A stretch of 17,167 nucleotides of DNA, taken from NCBI GenBank assembly GCA_050257395.1, contig JBLMWU010000267.1, positions 1 to 17,167 of the forward strand, read 5' to 3'. Both the position numbers and the translations under genes were made by a program. Below, piece by piece: positions 1 through 5,757 of the stretch. Every line of letters begins with the position of its first letter. Positions within the stretch are counted from its first letter, which is position 1. This stretch comes from JAIRTY01 sp050257395 (GTDB taxonomy: Bacteria; Actinomycetota; Actinomycetes; Streptosporangiales; Streptosporangiaceae). Below the pieces are notes generated by a model. The model did no database searches and was not told the DNA's origin. It worked only from the letters and a program-made list of their open reading frames with translations.

Positions 1-335
1 TCCACGTCCGGGTCGCCAAGGCCGACCTGGTGGTCGTGGAGGTGCCCAGCTTCGAGCACTCGCGGATCTACGGGCAGAGCAATCTCAGCACCTTCCGGGA
101 CGGCCTGCGGGTGCTCAAGACAATCCTCACCGAACGCCGGCGCGACCGCCGTGAGGCCGCCGTGCCCGCGGAGGTGACCCTCGCCGGCGCCGTGCCGGCC
201 CAGGCCCCGGTGCCCCGCACCCTGCCCGGCGCGGCCGTGCAGGTCGCGATTCCGGAGCTGGCGGGCGCGCAGGGTCAGCCGGCCCGCTGGCACTGGTCGA
301 GGCACCGGTACGTGCCCCGCGAAGTCGCCAAGTGA
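1..335 (+). CDS. Family 2 glycosyltransferase, C-terminal end (5' part outside the window)
   Basis: The reading frame is open from base 3 to a TGA at 333-335 and has no start inside the window, so only the last 110 residues are visible. They contain a stretch reading VEVPSFEHSRIYGQSNLSTF followed by RDGLRVLKTILTERRR, which resembles the C-terminal end of actinobacterial family 2 glycosyltransferases related to polyprenyl-phosphate sugar synthases. The catalytic GT-A domain with its metal-binding aspartates would lie upstream and cannot be checked. The last 60 residues are Ala/Pro-rich, contain no recognisable motif and look like a variable tail. The next gene starts 25 nt downstream on the same strand, so the two are probably co-transcribed. 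The family assignment rests on the SRIYGQSNL-TFRDG segment alone; the donor sugar is unknown. Confidence 0.65.
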   Translation, partial: HVRVAKADLVVVEVPSFEHSRIYGQSNLSTFRDGLRVLKTILTERRRDRREAAVPAEVTLAGAVPAQAPVPRTLPGAAVQVAIPELAGAQGQPARWHWSRHRYVPREVAK

Positions 336-360
336 CGGGCACGATCCCCGGAGAACACCC

Positions 361-1239
361 ATGGCCAGCCCCAGCCCGGTCCCGATCCTGCTCTACCACT
401 CCGTGTCAGCCGCCCCGCCCGCCTGGATCGCGCCATACGCGGTCACCCCGGGCACCTTCGCCGCCCACCTGGACGCGGTGGTGGCCAGCGGCCGCCAGCC
501 GCTCACGGTGTCGCAGTACCTGGACGGGCTGACCGGCGCCGCCAGCCTGCCGCCCCGGCCGGTCCTGATCACCTTCGACGACGGCTTCGCCGACTTCGCC
601 AGCGACGCCCTGCCCGCGCTGGCGGCGCGCGGGCTGCCCAGCACCCTGTACGTCACCACCGGCGCGCTCGCGGACCGGCCGCCCGGCAGCGTCCTGCCGC
701 CGGCCCGGATGCTGCTCAGCACCGACCTGGCCGGGCTGGAGGCGGCCGGGGTCGAGATCGGCGCCCACTCGCACACGCACCGCCAGCTCGACCTGCTCGG
801 CACCCGCGAGGTCGCGGCCGAGCTCGCCCGCAGCCGGGACGTGCTGGCCGCCGCCCTCGGGCACCCCATCCGCAGCTTCTCCTACCCGCACAGCTACTGG
901 CGGCGGCCGATGCTGCCGCTCGTCGCGGCCGCCGGGTTCGACTCCGCCTGCGCCGTCGGCAACGGCCTCAGCTCCGGCCGCGACCACCCGCTCGCGCTGT
1001 CGCGGCTCATGGCCGAGGCCACCACCAGCGCGGCGACCGTCGCGTCCTGGCTGGACGGATCGGGCGCCGGGCCGCTCACCCGCAGCCGCCGCGTGCTCGC
1101 GTTCGGCTGGCGCCAGTACCGCCGCATGCGCCAGCGGAACACCGCCGTGGACCGGCACTTCCAGCCGGCCGCCCCCGCAGCCGCAGCCGCCCACCGGCAG
1201 CCCGGCTCGCCGCCCATATTCCGGAAGGACCTTCCATGA
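361..1239 (+). CDS. Polysaccharide deacetylase-fold (NodB-type) protein, copy 1
   Basis: This 292-residue protein has the NodB homology fold of carbohydrate esterase family 4, which removes acetyl groups from N-acetylated sugars using a metal ion. Motif 1 is TFDDG at residues 71-75, giving the catalytic-base and metal aspartates D73/D74. Motif 2 is HSHTH at 136-140, with the two metal histidines H136 and H140. The usual motif 3 (RxPYG-like) reads SYPHSYW at about 174-180, so the third region is divergent. The N-terminus begins PILLYHSV, typical of cytoplasmic or secretion-signal-free members, and I see no signal peptide. Residues from about 232 on form a basic, Ala/Pro-rich tail outside the domain. 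The ATG at 361 is preceded by CGGAGAA at 349-355. The stop overlaps the next start (ATGA at 1236-1239), so it is translationally coupled to the following glycosyltransferase. A paralogue lies at 4780-5583. It probably deacetylates a glycan or sugar intermediate; the substrate is unknown. Confidence 0.88.
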   Translation: MASPSPVPILLYHSVSAAPPAWIAPYAVTPGTFAAHLDAVVASGRQPLTVSQYLDGLTGAASLPPRPVLITFDDGFADFASDALPALAARGLPSTLYVTTGALADRPPGSVLPPARMLLSTDLAGLEAAGVEIGAHSHTHRQLDLLGTREVAAELARSRDVLAAALGHPIRSFSYPHSYWRRPMLPLVAAAGFDSACAVGNGLSSGRDHPLALSRLMAEATTSAATVASWLDGSGAGPLTRSRRVLAFGWRQYRRMRQRNTAVDRHFQPAAPAAAAAHRQPGSPPIFRKDLP

Positions 1240-2522
1240 CCGGGCTGACCGCCCCCGTTCTCGTCGGCGACCTCCAGCTGGACGCCCCGCTGCCGGATCT
1301 CAACGCCAGCGGCCGCTACCACGCCGCCCGGCTGCTGGCCCGGCTGCACGGCCTGCCCATCGGCGAAGTGGTGGTGCCGCTGCACCAGCACCCGCTCGCC
1401 GCGGACCGCCTCGCGGACCAGGTCTGGCCGCAGATCAGCGACCGGGTCGCCCGGCACTGCGCCGATGACGCCATCCCGCCGCCCGGCGGGCTGACCGCCG
1501 CCGGGCTGCGCCCCGTGCCGGGCCCGGCGTGCGCCAGCCGGCCGCAGCCAGCCGCCCCCGCGGTCAGCGTGGTCATCGCCACCCGCGACCGGACCGACAG
1601 CCTGCTGCGCTGCCTGGCTTCCCTGGCCCGGCTCGACTACCCGCGGTTCGACGTGGTGGTCGCGGACAGCGCACCGAGCACCGACACCACCGCGCGGACG
1701 CTGGCCGGCCCGGCCCGGTGGCCGTTCCCGGTGCGCTACGTGCGCGCGGACCAGCCCGGGCTGGCGCTGGCCCACAACACCGCGCTGCCCGCCGTCACCG
1801 GCGAGGTCGTCGCGATCACCGACGACGACGTCGAGGTCGACCCAGGCTGGCTGGCCGCGCTGGCGGGCCCGTTCGCCGATCCGCAGGTCGCCTGCGTAAC
1901 CGGCCTCATCCTGCCCGCCGAGCTCGAGACCCAGCCGCAGGTGCTGGTGGAGGAGGCGGGCGGGTACGCCCGCGGGTTCACCCGGCGCGCCTTCAGCGCC
2001 GGCATGCCCGACCCCAGCCGGCTGTTCCCGTTCACCGCGGGCCGGTTCGGATCCGGGGCCAACATGGCCTTCCGGGCCAGCTGGCTGGCTGGCAGCGGCG
2101 GCTTCGACCCGGCCACCGGCGCGGGCACGCCCGCCCGCGGCGGCGACGACCTGACCGCCTTCCTGCGCGTGATCACCAGCGGCGGCACGCTCGTCTACGA
2201 GCCCGCCGCCGTGCTGCGGCACTGGCACCGGCCCGACTACGAGGGCATGCGCCGGCAGTCGTTCGGCTACGGCGTCGGGCTCGGCGCCTACCTCGCCGCG
2301 TCCGTGCGGGCCAGGCCCGCGCTGCTCGGCGCCATGGTGCGCCGCGCGCTCCCGGCAGCCCGCCACCTGCTCGGCTCCCACTCCGCCAAGAACGAGCACC
2401 GCAGCGGCGCCTTCCCCCGCGAGCTGATCTGGCGGGAGCGCGCCGGGCTGCTGACCGGCCCGTTCGCCTACGCCGTCAGCCGCCACCGGTACCACGACAT
2501 CATCACGCACCGCGCGGCATGA
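1236..2522 (+). CDS. Family 2 glycosyltransferase with unusual N-terminal extension
   Basis: This 428-residue protein transfers a sugar from an activated donor through a GT-A fold. The domain starts near residue 110 with VSVVIATRDR, continues with the nucleotide-binding strand and VVVADSA, and carries the metal-binding triple aspartate D196-D198 in AITDDDVEVDPGW. A second acidic motif, GGDDL, lies near residue 303 where family 2 enzymes have the catalytic-base ED motif. The C-terminal ~100 residues are rich in Arg and aromatic residues and probably form membrane-associated helices. The first ~110 residues precede the catalytic domain and match nothing I recognise; they include HAARLLARLHGLPIGEV and may be a small accessory domain. 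The start overlaps the deacetylase stop by 4 bp, and GGAAGGA at 1222-1228 is a fair ribosome-binding site. The coupling suggests that the two enzymes act on the same glycan. Confidence 0.9.
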   Translation: MTGLTAPVLVGDLQLDAPLPDLNASGRYHAARLLARLHGLPIGEVVVPLHQHPLAADRLADQVWPQISDRVARHCADDAIPPPGGLTAAGLRPVPGPACASRPQPAAPAVSVVIATRDRTDSLLRCLASLARLDYPRFDVVVADSAPSTDTTARTLAGPARWPFPVRYVRADQPGLALAHNTALPAVTGEVVAITDDDVEVDPGWLAALAGPFADPQVACVTGLILPAELETQPQVLVEEAGGYARGFTRRAFSAGMPDPSRLFPFTAGRFGSGANMAFRASWLAGSGGFDPATGAGTPARGGDDLTAFLRVITSGGTLVYEPAAVLRHWHRPDYEGMRRQSFGYGVGLGAYLAASVRARPALLGAMVRRALPAARHLLGSHSAKNEHRSGAFPRELIWRERAGLLTGPFAYAVSRHRYHDIITHRAA

Positions 2523-2538
2523 ACCCCTCGCGACCACG

Positions 2539-2560
2539 GCTGGCCGGCCTGCCGGCCGGC
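2539..2560 (+). terminator. GC hairpin after the glycosyltransferase (possible terminator)
   Basis: Bases 2539-2548 and 2551-2560 form an inverted repeat (GGCCGGC facing GCCGGCC, extended by three more pairs, one of them G-U) beginning 17 nt after the glycosyltransferase stop. The perfect arms leave only two bases between them, so the real loop is probably four bases. No U-tract follows, as is common for actinobacterial terminators, so the terminator role is inferred from position. High GC makes such repeats easy to find by chance. Confidence 0.35.
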
Positions 2561-2598
2561 GCCCCAGCCTCCGGCGCGCCGACGAGAAGGAGAACCCC

Positions 2599-2679
2599 AT
2601 GTCCCTCACTGTCCGTGACAGCAGCCGGCCCGGGCCGGCGGGCACCTGCCCGCCGGGCCGGCCGCCGGCCCGGTACTAG
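2599..2679 (+). CDS. Possible 26-codon leader ORF upstream of the epimerase
   Basis: An ATG at 2599 is preceded by AGAAGGAGAA (2585-2594), one of the best Shine-Dalgarno matches in the window, and the frame runs 26 codons to a TAG at 2677-2679. The peptide begins MSLTVRDSSRPGPAG and is then Pro/Gly/Arg-rich, ending RPPARY; it matches nothing I know. Its second half overlaps a stable hairpin at 2635-2656, and its stop codon is the start of the TAGGAT box proposed as the epimerase promoter. It could be a regulatory leader peptide or the chance result of an open GC-rich frame. The ribosome-binding site is the only strong point in its favour. Confidence 0.3.
   Translation: MSLTVRDSSRPGPAGTCPPGRPPARY
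2635..2656 (+). terminator. Hairpin inside the putative leader ORF
   Basis: CCGGCGGGCA (2635-2644) is exactly complementary to TGCCCGCCGG (2647-2656), giving a nine-pair stem with a tetraloop. It lies between the strong ribosome-binding site at 2585-2594 and the epimerase start and has no U-tract. It could stop transcription coming from the upstream genes or act as an attenuator coupled to translation of the short ORF. Neither role can be told from sequence alone. Confidence 0.3.
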
Positions 2680-2690
2680 GATCGGTACCC
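2677..2690 (+). promoter_or_regulatory. Leaderless-type -10 box before the epimerase
   Basis: TAGGAT at 2677-2682 lies 8 nt before the ATG at 2691. A TANNNT -10 hexamer at this distance places the transcription start at or next to the A of the ATG, the pattern of leaderless genes in actinobacteria. The epimerase also lacks a good Shine-Dalgarno sequence (only AGGA, inside the same box). I see no convincing -35 hexamer in the GC-rich sequence upstream. Confidence 0.5.
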
Positions 2691-3629
2691 ATGCGAGTAA
2701 TCGTGACCGGCGGCGCCGGTTTCATCGGTTCGCATCTCACCGACGCGCTCCTGGCCAGGGGCGATGACGTGCTGGTGGTGGACGACCTGTCCCGCGGCCA
2801 GATCGCGCGGCTGGACTCCGCGGCCACCCTGCACAAGGTGAGCATCACCGACCCCGCCGCCCTGGGCGCCGTGGTCGGCAGCTACCGGCCGGAACTGATC
2901 TGCCACCTCGCGGCGCAGATCGACGTCCGCGCCTCGGTGGACTACCCGGCTGACGACGCGCAGGTCAACGTCGTCGGCACGGTCAACGTCCTGGAAGCCG
3001 CCCGGCTGGCCGGCGCCCGGGTGCTGTTCGCCTCCTCCGGGGGCGCGCTGTACGGGCGGGACGCCCCCATCCCCTCGCTGGAGGACGTCCTGCCGCTGCC
3101 GGAGTCCCCGTACGGGATCGCCAAGTTCTGCGCGGAGCAGTACATCGGCCTGTACAACCGGCTGCACGGCACCCGGCATTCGGTGATGAGGCTGGCCAAC
3201 GTGTACGGGCCGCGCCAGGACCCCGCCGGGGAAGCCGGCGTGATCACGATCTTCTGCTCCCGGGCGCGCAGCGGGCAGGCCCCGGTCATCTACGGGGACG
3301 GCACCCAGACCCGTGACTACGTGTACGTCGGCGACGTGGTCCGGTCCTTCCTGGCCGCCGCCGACACCGGCCGCCCGGGCACCTGGAACGTGGGCGCCGG
3401 CACCGAGGTCAGCGTGCTGGACCTGGTGGGCATCATCGCCAGCGTGGCAGGCCATCCGGTGACCCCCGAGTTCGCGGCCGCCCGGCCCGGGGAGCTGCTG
3501 CGCAGCGCGGTCGCGGTCGACCGGGCCGCCCAGGACCTGAGCTGGCAGCCGACCATGCCGCTCGCCGAGGGCGTGCGGAACGTCTACCACTGGATCGAGG
3601 AAGGCGCACCCGTCCGCGCCGCCTGCTGA
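2691..3629 (+). CDS. NAD-dependent NDP-sugar epimerase/dehydratase, GalE-like
   Basis: This 312-residue extended short-chain dehydrogenase/reductase most resembles UDP-glucose/UDP-GlcNAc 4-epimerases. The Rossmann fingerprint GGAGFIG is at residues 7-13. The acidic residues closing strand 2 (VVDDLSRG) fit NAD rather than NADP. ASSGGALYG near 114-122 supplies the catalytic serine region, and Y141 and K145 in YGIAK form the YxxxK pair. The sugar-binding half contains RLANVYGPRQDP and a GDGTQTRDYVYVGDV block typical of the family. It would oxidise and re-reduce C4 of an NDP-sugar in the cytoplasm and so provide a donor for the neighbouring glycosyltransferases. The length is normal. Whether the product is UDP-Gal, UDP-GalNAc or a uronic acid form cannot be read from the sequence. 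It appears to have its own leaderless promoter. Confidence 0.92.
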   Translation: MRVIVTGGAGFIGSHLTDALLARGDDVLVVDDLSRGQIARLDSAATLHKVSITDPAALGAVVGSYRPELICHLAAQIDVRASVDYPADDAQVNVVGTVNVLEAARLAGARVLFASSGGALYGRDAPIPSLEDVLPLPESPYGIAKFCAEQYIGLYNRLHGTRHSVMRLANVYGPRQDPAGEAGVITIFCSRARSGQAPVIYGDGTQTRDYVYVGDVVRSFLAAADTGRPGTWNVGAGTEVSVLDLVGIIASVAGHPVTPEFAAARPGELLRSAVAVDRAAQDLSWQPTMPLAEGVRNVYHWIEEGAPVRAAC

Positions 3630-3631
3630 AT

Positions 3632-3694
3632 CCGCTCTCCCGCGGGCCCGACGGGCCCTCGCTTCGGGCCGTATGGCCCCTGCGGGAATGGCGG
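3632..3694 (+). other. Branched inverted-repeat structure between epimerase and glycosyltransferase
   Basis: The gap 3630-3769 contains nested repeats. An outer stem TCCCGC (3638-3643) pairs with GCGGGA (3682-3687), and CCGC (3632-3635) with GCGG (3691-3694) can extend it. Inside lie two hairpins, GGGCCC (3644-3649) with GGGCCC (3653-3658), and GGGCC (3666-3670) with GGCCC (3675-3679). Together they can form a three-way junction. An alternative fold pairs GGCCC (3654-3658) with GGGCC (3666-3670). It may be a terminator after the epimerase or a cis-acting RNA for the next gene. The sequence from 3695 to 3769 holds only the ribosome-binding site GGGGGAGG (3753-3760). Confidence 0.45.
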
Positions 3695-3769
3695 TTCAGC
3701 CGGTAGTTATGAGGAAGAGCCCGGGCCACTTTTACGCGCCTGAGCTCGCCATGGGGGAGGTACGGGCGG

Positions 3770-4783
3770 GTGACTGAAATCCAGCATGCCCACGATAAAA
3801 ATGGCCGGACGGGTGCGCTGCCCAGCGTTTCCGTGGTGATCTGCGCTTTCACCGAGAAAAGGTGGGAGGAGACGCTGGCCGCGGTCGGGTCGGTGCGCGC
3901 GCAGTCCCACCCGGCCAGCGAGATCATCCTGGTGATCGATCACAACCCGGCGCTGCGGGAGCGGTTCGCCGCCGCGCTGCCGGACGTGACGGTGACCGCC
4001 AACCAGCAGGCGCAGGGGCTGTCCGGCGGCAAGAACACCGGCGTGGCGCTGGCCAGCGGCGACATCGTGGCCTTCCTCGACGATGACGCGGTCGCGCACC
4101 CGGACTGGCTCGCCCGCCTGGCGGAGTCCTACCAGGACCCCGCCGTGGCCGGGGTGGGCGGCCTGACGCTGCCGCGGTGGGAGACAGCCCAGCCGTCCTG
4201 GTTCCCGGACGAGTTCGCCTGGACCGTCGGCTGCACCTACCGGGGCATGCCGACGTCCCGCGCGCCCGTCCGCAACCTGCACGGCGGGAACGCCTCCTTC
4301 CGGCGGGCGGTGTTCAGCGAAGTCGGGGGATTCAGCAACGGCATCGGCCGGGACGTCGGCAAGCGCCCCCTCGGCTGCGAGGAGACGGAGTTCTGCATCC
4401 GGCTCGGCCAGCACCTGCCCGGCTCGGTGCTGCTCTTCGACAACCGCGCGGTGATCTGGCACCTCATCCCGGCCGCCCGCACCCGGTTCTCCTACTTCCG
4501 CTCCCGCTGCTACGCCGAGGGCCTGTCCAAGGCGCTCGTGACCGCCAGCGTCGGGTCCGGCGACGGCCTGTCGTCCGAACGGCACTACACGACCAGCACC
4601 CTGCCGCGCGGCGTCGGCCGCGGCCTGGCCGACCTGCTGCGCGGCCACCCGGCCGGGGCCGGCCGGGCCGCCGCCATCGTCATCGGGCTGGCCGAGACCA
4701 CCGCCGGCTACCTGGCCGGGCTGGCGCACCGGCTGCGCTGGCGCCTGCACACCGCGCCGCTGGCCAGCGGGAGGGCCTCGTGA
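3770..4783 (+). CDS. Family 2 glycosyltransferase
   Basis: This 337-residue protein has a GT-A fold beginning PSVSVVICAFTEKRWEETL near residue 17. It carries the nucleotide/metal motif D104-D106 in VAFLDDDAVAHPDW and a catalytic-base region CEETEFCIRL at 203-212. NLHGGNASFRR before it is the typical acceptor-side loop of the family. The last ~60 residues are Arg/Ala/Gly-rich with a hydrophobic stretch (AAAIVIGLAETTAGYLAGLA), suggesting a membrane-associated C-terminus. The start is GTG at 3770, with GGGGGAGG nine bases upstream; an upstream ATG at 3751 overlaps that site and is less likely. The stop overlaps the following deacetylase start (GTGA, 4780-4783). It mirrors the deacetylase-glycosyltransferase pair at 361-2522, with the order reversed. 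Donor and acceptor are unknown. Confidence 0.92.
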   Translation: MTEIQHAHDKNGRTGALPSVSVVICAFTEKRWEETLAAVGSVRAQSHPASEIILVIDHNPALRERFAAALPDVTVTANQQAQGLSGGKNTGVALASGDIVAFLDDDAVAHPDWLARLAESYQDPAVAGVGGLTLPRWETAQPSWFPDEFAWTVGCTYRGMPTSRAPVRNLHGGNASFRRAVFSEVGGFSNGIGRDVGKRPLGCEETEFCIRLGQHLPGSVLLFDNRAVIWHLIPAARTRFSYFRSRCYAEGLSKALVTASVGSGDGLSSERHYTTSTLPRGVGRGLADLLRGHPAGAGRAAAIVIGLAETTAGYLAGLAHRLRWRLHTAPLASGRAS

Positions 4784-5583
4784 ACCCCCAGGTGCCGATC
4801 CTCATGTACCACGAGGTGGCCGGGCCGGCGGATACGGCCAGCCCGCTGGCGGTGCCGCCCGCGTCTTTCGCAGACCAGATCGCCGCCCTGGCCGGCCACG
4901 GCTTCACCACGGTCACCGCCGCCACCCTCGCCGCGGCCTGGGCGGGCCGGGCCAGCCTGCCGGAGCGGCCGGCCGTGATCACCTTTGACGACGGGTTCGC
5001 CGACTTCCACCAGGCCGCGCTGCCGGTCCTGGCCGAGCACGGGTTCACCGCCACCGTGTTCGTCACCACCGGCTGGATCGAGGACGGCGGGACCGCGCCG
5101 CCCGCGGCCCGGCCACGGCCCGGCCGGATGCTGTGCTGGCAGCAGATCGCCGAGTCCGCCGCGGCCGGCATCGAGATCGCCGCGCACAGCCACACCCACC
5201 CGCAGCTGGACCAGCTGCCGCCCGCGCAGCTCGCCGGGGAGCTGAGCATCAGCAAGCGGCTGCTGGAGGACCGGCTCGGCGCCCCGGTGCCCGGGATCGC
5301 CTACCCGTTCGGCTACTCGGACGGCGGGGTGCGCCGGGCGGTGCAGGCGGCCGGGTACCAGTACGCCTGTGCGGTCGCCAACCGGATCGCCAGCCCGGGC
5401 AGTGACCGGTTCGCGCTGCCGCGGCTCACGGTCGGGCGCAGCACCCGGCCCGGGACGTTCGCACGGGTGGTGCACGGCCGGCAGGTGCCGCTGATCTATG
5501 CCAGGGACCGGTCGCTGACCAAGGGATACGCCGTCGTCCGCCGGACCCGCGCCGTCCTGAACGGCCTGTCCCGTGCCGGATAG
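4780..5583 (+). CDS. Polysaccharide deacetylase-fold (NodB-type) protein, copy 2
   Basis: This 267-residue carbohydrate esterase family 4 protein is paralogous to the one at 361-1239. TFDDG lies at 68-72 with D70/D71, and HSHTH at 136-140, the same residue numbers as in copy 1; motif 3 is AYPFGYSDGG near 174-183. The final motif LPRLTVGR is a family feature for the catalytic histidine/leucine region, here without a histidine. No signal peptide is visible, and the protein starts NPQVPILMYHEV. I chose GTG 4780 because it overlaps the stop of the previous gene and has GCGGGAGG at 4767-4774; the frame stays open further upstream, but that part is antisense-quality sequence inside the glycosyltransferase. 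It probably removes acyl groups from a glycan, alongside the coupled glycosyltransferase. Confidence 0.9.
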   Translation: MNPQVPILMYHEVAGPADTASPLAVPPASFADQIAALAGHGFTTVTAATLAAAWAGRASLPERPAVITFDDGFADFHQAALPVLAEHGFTATVFVTTGWIEDGGTAPPAARPRPGRMLCWQQIAESAAAGIEIAAHSHTHPQLDQLPPAQLAGELSISKRLLEDRLGAPVPGIAYPFGYSDGGVRRAVQAAGYQYACAVANRIASPGSDRFALPRLTVGRSTRPGTFARVVHGRQVPLIYARDRSLTKGYAVVRRTRAVLNGLSRAG

Positions 5584-5586
5584 CGT

Positions 5587-5634
5587 GCCGCGCCGGGCCG
5601 GGCGGGCGCCCGGCGGCGCCGCCCGGCGCGCGGC
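5587..5634 (+). terminator. Strong GC stem-loop after the second deacetylase
   Basis: An outer stem GCCGCGC (5587-5593) with GCGCGGC (5628-5634) encloses an inner stem CCGGGCGG (5598-5605) with CCGCCCGG (5619-5626). The structure begins four bases after the deacetylase stop codon. A leaderless-type promoter follows about 50 nt later, which fits a transcription end here. There is no U-tract. Confidence 0.5.
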
Positions 5635-5681
5635 CTGCGGCCGAACCGAAATGGCCCGGTAGGAATGTTGCCCCCCACCAT

Positions 5682-5694
5682 TAGGCTGGCCCAT
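5682..5694 (+). promoter_or_regulatory. Leaderless-type promoter before the leader ORF and membrane protein
   Basis: TAGGCT at 5682-5687 is followed by exactly seven bases and then an ATG at 5695. This places a transcription start on the ATG itself. The same hexamer, with the same seven-base spacing, precedes rph at 15878-15890, and the likeness continues into the coding sequence (see findings). No clear -35 hexamer is visible. Confidence 0.55.
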
Positions 5695-5757
5695 ATGTCC
5701 CGACCCGGCTGGCGCGGTCATCTCCCGTTCCGCGCAAGGGCGGCGAGCGGGTCATGA
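5695..5757 (+). CDS. Putative 20-residue leaderless leader peptide
   Basis: The ATG at 5695 opens a 20-codon frame ending in the TGA at 5755-5757, which overlaps the ATG of the membrane protein (ATGA at 5754-5757). The peptide starts MSRPGWRGHLPF and is basic, with no known motif. A leaderless promoter box seven bases upstream and the tight stop/start overlap suggest that ribosomes enter here and are passed on to the membrane gene, whose own ribosome-binding site is weak (GCGAGCGGG). The peptide itself may have no function. Alternatively the ORF is fortuitous and the transcript simply has a 59-nt leader. Confidence 0.45.
   Translation: MSRPGWRGHLPFRARAASGS

Noticed and set aside
894..2645. 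Long minus-strand open frame (583 codons) across the deacetylase and glycosyltransferase
   Set aside because: Its translation is low-complexity Gly/Arg/Ala/Pro sequence without family motifs, caused by high GC at third positions of the plus-strand genes. The same holds for minus-strand frames at 2676-3590, 6225-7667, 10949-12568 and 12690-14771.
2519..2767. ATGA-overlapping frame after the first complete glycosyltransferase, 82 codons
   Set aside because: It looks attractive because of the overlap, but it runs 77 bases into the well-supported epimerase, is Arg/Pro/Ala-rich and lacks any recognisable pattern.
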